64,000 bases of DNA, taken from Eutypella sp. D-1. Lineage: Eukaryota; Ascomycota; Sordariomycetes; Xylariales; Diatrypaceae. The stretch lies in the NCBI GenBank assembly GCA_023313575.1, contig JAJTTP010000006.1:1984001-2048000 (forward strand), given 5' to 3'. Every line of letters starts with the position of its first letter. The first letter of the stretch is position 1. The notes under the pieces are model-generated. The model made no database searches, was not told the DNA's origin, and saw only the letters and a program-made list of their open reading frames with translations. The translations under genes and the position numbers were made by a program. This document shows, piece after piece, positions 1 to 10,800 of this stretch.

Positions 1-1497
1 AGTAAACTGTCTCACGTGGCGGTGGCAGGGAAACGATAAAGACGGTTAGTTGCTTGTCAAGTTGCTAAGCTTGTGGGGAGTATATTACTTCGGTGATCAC
101 AGGTCCATAATTCGTACACGATTTCATGCACATAAGTGGTTGATGATCCCATCTTGGATATATATCAAGTAACCTTGCGTGCAGTAACCCTTGAATGTGT
201 GTGCACTGTCACTTATACTGTATAATCCGCTAGCGCGTGGCATAACCCAGCAATAATCAGACTAAGTGTTATAAACCCTTGCTAGTACCTGGCCCAGGGA
301 AGGGTATCCATTCTCGAACCAATGGAATGGCAGCAGTGGGGGTCTCCATTGTTCGCCCATGGGGTGTGTATTTGTCCACTTTTCCACAATGGAGAGAGTC
401 CAAAGCCCCCGGGCCGTTTCGATCTGTGTATGGGGATCTCCACATTATACTGTGAATCCACAATCAGAAAAGGTATCTCGGTCACGGTCTTGCTTGACTT
501 TACTATTGGTCTTGATCTTGCGGTACTTCAATCTCACTTACACCGTTAGACCAGGCCGGATAATCGTACTGTATACCCAATGGGACGGATAATACGCCCT
601 AGGGTGCGATTAGAGCTTATTCTACAGGGTTGCACAGAAGGAATCGTACCCGGCAACCAGACTACCAGTAAAGGCGTCTTCGCCGTATTGTAGCTATTTA
701 GTGGCATGAGGGCGTGAGGGGATTGAGATCGTCATCGTGTACATGCGAATTTACTATTAAAGGGCTAGGAAGGCGTAAACCCAGGTACCTAGTAGACGGT
801 TCAAGATAGACGGACTGTAGAGTACCTTAAGTCTAAAAGCGTGTAAGTACATACATAATCGACCCTTTAGACAACGACAACCGAGAAGTCCTTGACAAGG
901 AAGGAACCCTGAAAGTTGAAGTCGTCTGCTTCTTGGCAAACTGGAAGTACAGCTGCAAAATCCGAAAGTACATACATACCATACAGCACACTTCAGGGAA
1001 GCTGCAACTCGAGAGTACCTACAGCTGCAAGTACGGGATAAGCTACCTTGCCAGGCAAGCCACGAGCTGTCTTACTCTTTCGCGCCTTTTCATATAAGTC
1101 TCCTTGCCGCTCGCCCAAGTCGCGATTTCGGTCCGTGTCTTCTCTTCTTCCCTTCCTTGCCCACTTCACTGTGTCTTGTCTTATAAGTCACAAGTCACAA
1201 GCCGCAAGCCTCAAGTCGCAAGTTGCAAGTTGCGGATGAGGCCCAGAGCATCATCTTAGACCGCCTTCTTCATTGGCTATATCTCGTGCCTGTAGCAACT
1301 GCTGCCTCTTTAACAGTTGTCGCGGCCGATCAATTGTCCGGTTGACTTCCATTTGGATATACTTTTTCTGGATACCTATCCGTCCTCCCTTTTTGTCGCA
1401 AAGGGTTTGCGACTTGGATCACACAATCTACGCGCACCTTTTTGGTCCTCGGCTTTACTACAGCATTGTTAGTTGGCTAACGACAGCAACTTAAACC
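1..1497. other. Intergenic region, promoter side of the sugar transporter
   Basis: No convincing gene is seen here; the open frames are short, lack family resemblance and overlap on both strands. The right part is the presumed promoter and leader of the transporter at 1498 and holds a heptamer array at 1185-1233. A palindromic GGTACC-type motif lies near 785. Nothing recognisable in 1-700. Confidence 0.6.
1185..1233 (+). repeat. Seven-copy heptamer array upstream of the sugar transporter
   Basis: Seven consecutive 7-base units of the form AAGYYRC/AAGCCTC: AAGTCAC twice, AAGCCGC, AAGCCTC, AAGTCGC, then AAGTTGC twice, with no spacer. It ends 264 bases before the start codon, so it lies in the promoter or the 5' leader. 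It could be a clustered transcription-factor site or a neutral minisatellite; the sequence alone does not decide. Confidence 0.75.
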
Positions 1498-3834
1498 ATG
1501 TCCACCGACGACAAGACTGGCATCAGCCAGGTCCCGGTCCCGGTTTCTTCCAATGAGCCTAAGGGCGCTCACGTGGACACCGTGGAGCACAATGTCGATA
1601 TCAATGAGAACCTCGAGGCGAGGATTAAAAACCCCCTGAAGGGGATTCCGTACGACCAGCTGATGCGCGATGTTGATGCTTTCGCCCATGACAAGGGTCT
1701 TGTGGAACACATCCCGATCTTGCGCCGGGGTGCTCTTGTTGCCCAGAGTCCCGAGAACTACGGCGAGGACATCACCGGCCCCGAGGCCCTCGACGAAGCT
1801 GAGAAGATCGCTCTCCGAGATGAAGTCGAGCACAAGTGGCGCATGCCCTGGCGCCTGATCCTGACCATTGTCACTTGCTCTATTGGTGCTGCTGTTCAAG
1901 GTTGGGATCAGACTGGTTCCAACGGTGCGACTATTTTCTTTCCCGAGTTCTACGGAATCGCCGAAAAAACTACCCGCGACACCATTGTAGGTTGCCTCGT
2001 TATTCGCTATAGACCCTCCTGTATCGTTCATCCCTAGACTAACTCGCAGTGACATAGTTGGTTGGTCTCGTAAACGCTGGCCCTTACATCGGTTGTGCAT
2101 TCATTGGTTGCTGGCTATCGGATCCTATCAACAACTGGATTGGTCGTCGAGGTATGCTTACCTACCTTCAAAAATCAGCAAGTGAGTTTTGCTGACCATC
2201 GCAGGTGTTATTTTCGTCTCTGGTCATTTCTGTCTGTGGCCCGTCATCGGCTCGGCTTTCTGTCACACCTGGGAACAACAATTGGCTTGCCGTCTGTTGA
2301 TGGGCATTGGTATGGGTGTGAAGGCTGCCACAGGTATGTCTATTTTCTTCTTCTTCTCATTACTCGTCCCAAAAGACCTGCTCAACGGATCTAACAATTC
2401 TTTTCCACAGTCCCCATCTACGCCGCCGAAAACGCGCCCGCCTCCGTTCGAGGTGCTCTGGTCATGACTTGGCGTAAGTGAACACCGTACCTCTAGGGAG
2501 ACAACGCCAAACGCCAAGCCTATAACGCCCGGCTGTTCGCTGACTTAACTGCACCGATAGAAATGTGGACTGCTTTCGGTATCTTTTTCGGCACTGTTAT
2601 TAACCTGGCTGTCTTCTACCACGAGCATAACTGGAGACTCATGCTCGGTGCGCCCTTCATCCCGGCCGTCCCGCTCGTGTGCCTGATCTACCTTTGCCCC
2701 GAGTCCCCCCGTTGGCTTATGAAGAAGAATCGCTATCCCGAGGCGTGGAAGGCCTTGACTTTGCTGCGAAACAACCCGATCCAGGTTGCTCGTGATGTCT
2801 ACTACATCCATGCTCAGGTTTCGATCGAGGCCGCTATCATTGGCCGGAACAACTACTGGACCCGTGCTGCTGGTCTCTTCACCATTCCTCGAGTCCGACG
2901 AGCCACCATCGCCGCCTTCACGGTCATGCTTGCTCAACAGCTTTGCGGCATCAACATCATCGCTTTCTACTCGACCACTGTGTTCAAGGATGCAGGTTTC
3001 AGCGAGTTTACTGCTCTGGTTGCCTCCATGGGTTTCGGGCTGATCAACTTCGTGTTTGCCTTCCCCGCCTTCTGGACGATCGACACCTTCGGCCGTCGAT
3101 CCCTTCTGCTGTTCACTTTCCCTCAGATGGTAAGTTTGCGCCTATCCACGAACGCCTGGGGCAGATCTCGTAATTAATTTGTTGGAATTATAGACGTGGA
3201 CTCTGCTGGCTGCTGGTCTCTGCACTCTTATCCCAATCGAGGAAAACAAGGCGGCTCACACTGGCTTGGTCGCCCTCTTTGTTTACCTGTTCGCCGCGTT
3301 CTACTCGCCCGGTGAGGGTCCGGTACCGTTCACTTATTCCGCCGAGGTCTTCCCTCTATCCCACCGTGAGCTCGGCATGGGTTTCGCTGTCGCCACCTGT
3401 CTGGGTTTTGCCGCCCTTCTCAGTATCACGTTCCCGTTCCTTATCGACCGTCTCCACACCATTGGTGCTTTCGGTCTTTATGCCGGGTTTAACGTTGTCG
3501 CATTCGTCATGATCTTCTTCCTTGTGCCCGAAACGAAGCAACGGACGCTGGAGGAACTGGACTACATCTTTGCTGTAAGCTTCAGCCATTGCCTTGGGTC
3601 TCTACGAACATTACGACTTATGGACATACCGCTAACATGCATTTCTCCTACTAGGTCCCCAACCACAAGTTTGCCAGCTACCAACTGACGAAGGCCGCCC
3701 CTTGGTGGATCAAGCGCTACGTCTTCTTCCAGCGCAATGCCGTGCTCGAGCCCCTCTACAAGAGCGACTACGACACACCCCCTCGGCACGACAGCCCGAA
3801 CGTCTCGGATATGGAGAAGGCCGAGAAGGCCTAG
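1498..3834 (+). CDS. MFS sugar-porter family transporter (sugar or polyol)
   Basis: Proton-coupled uptake of a sugar or polyol across the plasma membrane is the expected role; the substrate cannot be read from the sequence. Exons: 1498-1986, 2058-2151, 2205-2333, 2411-2473, 2561-3129, 3194-3574, 3655-3834, all GT-AG and in phase, giving 634 residues. The start is bounded by an in-frame TAA six bases upstream. About 120 cytosolic N-terminal residues precede 12 predicted membrane segments. Sugar-porter signatures are visible: GRR after segment 2, PESPRWL before the central loop, QQLCGIN in segment 7, FGRRS, and [12 protein letters not shown] after segment 12. The long N-terminus with an [15 protein letters not shown] motif is shared, as I recall, by a fungal polyol/inositol-like subgroup, so a polyol substrate is a weak inference. 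The transporter stands alone, with a convergent small gene downstream. Confidence 0.9.
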
Positions 3835-5793
3835 GCGTTAATACCATATATGCACGTATACAGGGACTCGAATGTATGGGCAGTGGTCTTGGTCCAGCAG
3901 TCCGGCTGATGTCTGGTTAAACCCGTTCCTTGTTTATACAATAGTATGGGGTGATATGAGATGAGTGCTGGATGGCTGGCTTGGATAAGAGATGAGTTGG
4001 CAGCTAGGCGTGATAGCGAGCAAGGATGGAATCTTCTCTTTCCCCCCGCCTCCGCCCAGATGTGGACATGAATCATTTTTCACCCGCCTCGCGGGTGCCG
4101 CCATCATACCTCATCTACATTGGATGACGGGATGGAAACTTTCTTCTTGCAAAATACCCCTCTTTTTTATTTCCTTGTTAGTTTTTGAACAGACTAAATC
4201 GGGTTGGTTCAGATTCGGCCCGGTGGCTTTCTCTCGGTAGCCCCATAGATATGTATGTAGGCAGACAGACAGCACCACGACCTCGAGAATTGATCAATCG
4301 ACAGAAATGATGTAAAAAAGGAATTGTACACTTTGTGACAAGTGACGTTATCAATCTTGATGGTTGTAGGAGAAGCCTACATATAGCGCGTGGCGTAAAT
4401 CCCCCTGAGAGTGGGGGCCGGAGCGGGCGGTTATTTTATAGGATACAGGATGCGGTCTACTATGCCCCCCTAGCAGAGTCACAGATTCATGGCGCAGGCA
4501 GGTTCCAACTTGAGGGAGGGGGAATCAACCCGCCATGGCGAGATAGAGTTTTATCGGCATGTTTACAAGGTCTTGCACTCCGAGAGGGAGTTATTACAGT
4601 TGATCTCGGCCCCACCTCTTGAGCCCCTGACTCTCCCGCATAGTCATTCCGGGCGGGTGGGCTTAAATTCAAGCGGCTTATCATGTTTAGATGTGACCTC
4701 TCATCACGTCCTCGTCAGGGGCCCGAGTACCCTCTTATTCAGGCCCTACGTAACTAGTTTACTAAACGGCTGGTCTCATCTACTTGACGCAATTGTCTAT
4801 GGTTAAATAGTCATAAGTTATAACTATATATGGTGAAAGGGCTCCGTGGGGGTTGTCATAAAGAAAAGAAAGGGACTGCACACGCGGATTGGAAGAACAC
4901 CTGGGCGTCTTCAGGGGGAAAAGACACCACCTGCATCATCATAATCCGAATACTCTGTGTAGAAAAACCGCAGCATACAGCAGGCTGTGACTGCAGTGAC
5001 TGCCGTGCTGACTAGACATGGATAGCCTTCACGACGACAAGAATACGGTCCTAATAGGTGTTGCAACATGAAATATTATCCCAGCCATTCCTTTTTCTCG
5101 GCCGGCGATCAGAGTATGATGGTGAAAATCTCTTTAGGGAGATCCCCTCCCCTTTCACCTCATTCTCTCCCATTTCTCAAAGTCCTGAACTGTGCTGTGT
5201 TACCAGGCGCCGTTTTGGTGGTGGTGCCGTCCCCGGAAATGTGGGTCTCCGGTCCGCTTCGGCGAGTCAAATAGGAGAAGCGGGGCGAGAAGCAACAAAC
5301 AGAAGCTTAACGCCGGGGCCACCACCGTACACCGCGTCTGCCCTTGACCGGCCGAGCAAACTCACCATTTTGGAATAATTTATATTATGTCTCGGATCCT
5401 TGCGATGTGTGCTCGTGACTTCAAGCTACGTCACTGTCATATCATACAGTTCTGTCATCTGACTATTCAGTAATCCCGAATTTATTTTCCTCGTCAGATA
5501 CCTAAGTTACGTGAGAGGGTGTTTGAAAAGCCACAAGTCAGGATATTACCATGTCATTTCATCACAGAATGATAGTAGTTTTGTCACTAGGAAAAATATA
5601 TCCACGGTGCATGTCGTTTTCAGTGGTCTAATAGTACTTGGGGGACGCACAAATCTCTGTTGATTCTCAACTACATGTATTCAACTATCATTTCTTCAAC
5701 TGGCCAACTAGGCCCGTATAGGCGTGGTGGCGAGTCTAGATAAGGGTGGCTCTTCCCAGAAGAGCCCATCTCGTGGTAGCTAACGCGTGGCAG
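3835..5793. other. Convergent intergenic region
   Basis: Lies between the 3' ends of the transporter (+) and the small Ser-rich gene (-). No supported gene. The block 4330-4800 reads like neither a promoter nor a coding exon and could be an old repeat remnant, but no terminal repeats or target duplication are visible. Open frames such as 5058-5378 show no family resemblance. Confidence 0.5.
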
Positions 5794-6033
5794 CTACCAG
5801 TCCATCACCGCCTTTCGGACATGCTCATAAACCTCCTCTCCTGGACCATCCACAGGAGACTTCTTCTCTTGAGTACCGCTAGACGAGCTGCCGCTAGACG
5901 AGTTGCCGCTAGACGAGTTGCCGCTGGTGGATGAGGAAGGTGCGGGCTTGGAGGCCTGGCCGCTCTGGGTGCCGCTCTGCTTTGGGTCCTGTGCAGCTGA
6001 GCCGGACTGCGTCGTGTTCTGGGACGTAGGCAT
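5794..6033 (-). CDS. Small Ser/Gly-rich protein of unknown function
   Basis: An intronless 79-residue frame starting at an ATG in good context (CCATCATG) with a TATAAATA box 158 bases upstream. The protein is hydrophilic: an N-terminal Gln/Thr/Ser-rich part, a central array of NSSSG/GSSSSG units encoded by a 15-base tandem repeat (about 5880-5926), then a less biased tail EEVYEHVRKAVMDW that looks like the only ordered part. There is no signal peptide or membrane segment. I do not recognise the family; intrinsically disordered stress proteins look like this, but that is only analogy. Translation is inferred from the ORF, start context and TATA box, not from homology. Confidence 0.55.
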   Translation of the reverse strand: MPTSQNTTQSGSAAQDPKQSGTQSGQASKPAPSSSTSGNSSSGNSSSGSSSSGTQEKKSPVDGPGEEVYEHVRKAVMDW

Positions 6034-6190
6034 GATGGATGGTGTTTGTTTGTTTTGTGGATGATTGAAGGTAGATTCTCAAGAATGCTTGGTTAAGTGT
6101 AGTAAATGTTGCTTTGGGAGTCTAGTGATGAGTTGATGAGTTGTTGATGATGACAGGAAGATGAGCCAGGTTGGGCGGTCTTTCGACGCA

Positions 6191-6198
6191 TATTTATA
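6191..6198 (-). promoter_or_regulatory. TATA box of the small Ser-rich gene
   Basis: TATAAATA on the minus strand, 158 bases upstream of the ATG at 6033. The match to the eukaryotic TATA consensus is full; spacing leaves a leader of roughly 100-130 bases. Confidence 0.5.
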
Positions 6199-7828
6199 CC
6201 TTTTTGCAAGAGCATTGGTGTTCCACTGTTCGAGCAGTTTGGCATTTGAACACCATGGTTGTTTGAGTTCGAAAGTCGCACCAAGGGACGTTTCTATACA
6301 AGCATACGTTGTTTCCTACCTTGTCCTAGAACTCTACCCGTTTCTTATTGCAGAATGTTGAACACGGTAGCACCTGGTTCCCTGGAGATCGAGTCCTGTC
6401 ACATTTAATATGGTGTTTGCTTTCATGAAATTTGAGCACAGAATTAAGCCCCCCCGAGCATTTTTGCATCCGAGACAACCTGATATTGTGCTACAGGTTG
6501 GAGGATCAAACTGTCAAGAAGGCGAAACATTTTTTTGGCTCACTCAGGTCCCAAATAGTAGGATAATAACAATGTTAAGTGATAATTCTTTGTGATATTT
6601 AAAGACACAATCATCCTACCGTAAACAATGTGCATAAAGAAGAGACGACGACCAAGGGCAAAGAAAAGGACTTTAAACTATCAAACAGTATTATACTTGC
6701 ATTCACATCTTAGGGCAGTAATATGAAATTCCACTTGAAAGCTTCACCGTAATTTTGTGCAACATAACTTAACGCTCAACTTCCTTGGAGTAGCACACAC
6801 CCTTTCGCAGACTTTTCGCAGTTATGTGAGGATCTTCTTTTAGAACGCAAGATGAGTTACGACCACATAGTAGGAACTATGAGGACAAAGAACGGCTGAG
6901 TTCGAGAATAGGACAGAGACTTTAGCTTAAACTTCACTGTCCTCTTTAACAACTATGGGGACATTAAGGCCAGGCATGGATATATATGCGGAATGATCAT
7001 TAGCTATGAAGCTGTTCTAGTGCTGCCTTTGAAGCAGTAGACAATGCCGAGGGAGCACAGTCGCAAGAGAGTGATTGGAAGCTGTGAACCCAACGTTACC
7101 AAGTTGCGTATTGTGTTGTCTATTAGGCCTAGATCACCTAGGTAATTGACATCTCTTAATTTGGGTAAACAGGAACAGATCAGGCACTGAGAATATTTCT
7201 TGTGAAGTACTAGATCTAGCCGTATATGGTACCAGTGGGCATGTGGGCAGACAAATGGGCCACTTGGCCAATAGATCGTGTCCGCGTTGGGTCCATCTGT
7301 GCACTTTTTATCATCTTTCTCACTTCTGATCGGGTGGGTATGGCGATTACATTGTTAGCTAAATCTATCTGTAGGTATAATATCTTAGCTAGCCCATGGC
7401 TCACATTTCCCACCTGGATCCTGTAGAGCCATTCCCTTCCACTACCTATCCACCACTGGTGCATCAGAGACCACACACAAGCTGTTCCTCGCTATCTCTT
7501 CGTCATATATATGGAAATGATAAGATGAAACGTGGCAATGATAATAGTAACGACTGAACATGACCGACGATGGAGTCTAGTTTCTCCATCGTAAATGAAA
7601 TCAATCGCTTGCAGGTATTGTGTTAAGGAGACATGATTTCTATAGGTGAAGACACCATTTTGAAGATGCGATGCTGTGCTTTGAAAACCAAGAAAATAGG
7701 GGATAAAAGAAGGAAATAACAGGAAAGAATTCGAGGAAAGAAAAGCATGGGGTATAAAAATTTAAAATACAAGAAAAATAAAAATGAAGAAATACAGAAA
7801 AGAAAGAAAAATTCAGAATGGCCAATAA
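6199..7828. other. Intergenic region, promoter of the small gene and 3' side of the RA-PH gene
   Basis: AT-richer spacer without a supported gene. The stretch 7620-7828 is A-rich on the plus strand and would be the 3' untranslated region of the RA-PH gene on the minus strand. No repeats of note. Confidence 0.5.
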
Positions 7829-10800
7829 TCATACAACCTTCAACGTCCCCGTGCGTCCGGGCACAGCATTGAAGGCGTTATACTCGCGATCATTCCTCGC
7901 CCTCTCCCTTTCCCTCTCACGGTCTCTGCCCCGGTGATCGACCTTCGCCGCTCTGGCCGTCTTCGCCTCATCGTCCCTAGCCGCACCTCGAGAGCCCGGC
8001 GGCAGCGCAGGGATGGGCGGGATCGCTTTGTTGCTGCTAGCCGTCCGGAAGCGGGATGTTGGGATCGCGATTGAGGCCGGCGGTGTCGGCGACGGGGACG
8101 GCGCTCCTGTAGTCTTGCTGCGCGTGCGTGAGACCGGCAGCGGGGCCGAGCGCGGGGCGCTGCTGCTGCCACTGCCGCGGGATTCCGGGCCGTGGCCACT
8201 GCTGCTTCCGGAGCTCGTCCGCATGGCACTGCGTTCCGGCGGGGATAGGAGCGGTGGTGGCAGGGCGCTGGACGGTTTCCCGGTGCTATCCTGGCGATGG
8301 GTATGCTGTTGTTGGTGTTGATGCGAGGGCCGTCTCGTGAAGGTTTGGGTCGGCGGGGCCGAGGACGCGGCTGCGCCCGGATTCGGGCTGGGTCTCGGGT
8401 TGGTTACGGGAGCAGTAGACTTAGAGGAAGCGGGGCCGGATTTGGAATCAGAGACGGAGATCAGGTCGATGAGGTGGTGTATGCCACCAGGGACAGCAAC
8501 ACCACGGCCGTCTAGTTCCTTCTTCTTCTCACGCCAGGTGCGGGGCAGTTCCTGCGGCGGCTGCTGACGCCTGTCGTCGCCCCCGCCTTCGGAAGAGCCG
8601 TCGTCGCCGTCGAGGTTCACGAGGGGTTTCGGTCGCTCCCGCCGGTTCGAGTGCGACATGGCGCCGCCCGTTGGCCCCAGGTACGGCGACGAGCGTAGCG
8701 GGTTCGGATGCGATACCCCCGTCGCAAGTTCCCTCGCCCCGCCGGTCCTGCCACTGCTGTCTGTTCCCCTCGAGGAAAGATCTCGTCTCTCCCTGTCTCT
8801 TTCCCGCTCCCTTTCTCGTTCTTTCTCCTGCTCCCTCTTCTCCCTTTCCATCTCTCTTTCCCTCTCCTTTTCTCTTTCCCGCCTTCTGTTTCGCTCGCGC
8901 TCTCGGTCCCTTTCCTTCTCCCTCTCCTTTTCCCTTTCCCGTTCTTGTCCTCGTTCAACACCCCTGCTTCCGCCGAATCCGCGATCGCGGCCGCGATCTC
9001 GGTCGCCGGCGCCCGACGAGGTAGGCGGGCGTGCGGATGGCGGTAGGTGCGGGGTGAGCGGCATGGAGACGGAGGGTCTGCGGGGACGAGAGACGACGCC
9101 GGCGGAGGTGCTGGGTCTCTGGGGTTCGGTGTGGCTGCTGCCGTCCTGGCGCCTCTGCGGCGGAGGAGGCTGTTGTCTCTGCTGAGACTTGGCGGAGGTG
9201 GGGGTGGCGGCGCGCTGTTTCGCGGAGTGCTCGAGCGCGGAGGGGAACCACGAGGGGGACTCGGGCTTCGCTGCCCGCGTGGGCGAGGCGGGACGCGAGA
9301 GGGAGCGCTGGGTGCGTGTCAGCGGCGGAGGAGCCGGAGGGGAGAGGAGCCCGCTCAGTAGCGTCGGCCCGTCCGACGTGAACGCCTCGTCCGTCGCCGC
9401 CGCTACCGTCTTTGCCGTCATGGTGGAGGACCTGCCGCGCGTGCTGCTGGCGTTGTGGCTGTGGTGGACGCCATTGTTGTTGGTGTTGCTGCTGCCGTGG
9501 TGACGGTGCTGATTCCGTACGCTCTCGCGCTCACTCGTCGCTTGCGCCTGCTTGCGCTCCCCATACCCGTCGCCGAGCAGGCCGCCACCGGTAAAACCGC
9601 CTCCATCGTCAGCAGATTTGATGGTGTCGATTAACTTCTGCTCCTTTTTGGCATTGGAAGTAGAGGCACTAGTAGCGGGAGTGGTAGTTATAGAGCCCTT
9701 CCGCCCAACCGCGTGTTCCGAGGCGTCCCTGAGCTTGGGCATAGTTGAGGCATCAGGCACCGGAGGTGGCAGGAAGTCGCGGCCGAACTGAGAGAGGCGC
9801 TTATCAAAACGGCTCATGTCAAGTAGCGGTTCGAATCCTCCGAGCGTGTAGGGCGTCTCGTCCACCGAGATCCGTAGCCTGTGCTCCCCCAGCGACGCGA
9901 CGCCTACCGTCTTCTTCGGCTCATGCCGCACCGGCGTGATCTGCGGCGGCGCGCTCGTTTTATCGTCCGACGAGGAGGAAGTTGGTAGGGACGCCCCCGA
10001 GTGCTTGGGGCTGGACCCTGTCTTCGGGCTCGATGAGCTCGTCGCTGTAGCCGTCGTGGTCACTGTCGCGACAGACAACTTTCTACCTTCGCCTTCGGCG
10101 GCGGCGACAGAGTTACTGTTACTGCGATTATTATTAGCGGGCCACCGCTGGGAGGGTGGCGGCAGCGGAGGCCGCCGGTCCACCAGGTACCAACTCCGCC
10201 AGGCCTGGACGCGCTCGCGGAAGAGGGCCGCGGCGCCCGGGTCGTCGGTACAGAAGAGCTGGACGAAGTTCTCCGTGTTCAGAAACACCGTAGAGCGCTG
10301 CTGGCTCTTGACGGCGAAGCAGAACTTCTTCGGGGGCTTGAAGTGGCGGCGCACCGTCGTCGTCGACGCATGCTGGGATGTCTCGTCGGGCGACGACGAG
10401 GCCGGTGTGTAGATATCGTAGTCAGAGAGGCGGCATAGGCTCGCGACGTCGCGGTCGCTGGGCTGCGCGTCGGGCTTCTTCGAGCATATGATCTGCCCCG
10501 TGGCGCCCACGAGCGTGACCCAGCGCTTGTTCCACTTGCCCGGGCGGTTCGAGTGGTGCATGTGCAGCTGGAAGCCAGGGGGCGGGTCTCCCGGGTCGCC
10601 GCCGGGCGTCAGCGGCGTCTGGGGCTGCACGGCGTCGGCCTCGAGCTCGCGCCCCGTGTCGCCTGGCGGCAGCAGTGTTACGACCAGGCAGTTGCGCAGG
10701 CCCCCTTGGTCCCACGAGTTCATCACTTCGCGCACGTGTTCGTACCGCCGTAGCCGCCGCTCCAGGCCCAGAGGCGCGTACGACTCCAACACCGCGCATG

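Noticed and set aside
1477..2100. A 207-codon minus-strand frame
   Set aside because: Antisense to the first exons and introns of the sugar transporter; no family resemblance.
9825..9845. GGTTCGAATCC-like tRNA B box
   Set aside because: Inside the RA-PH coding exon, without an A box or a foldable cloverleaf around it; no tRNA gene was found elsewhere in the window.
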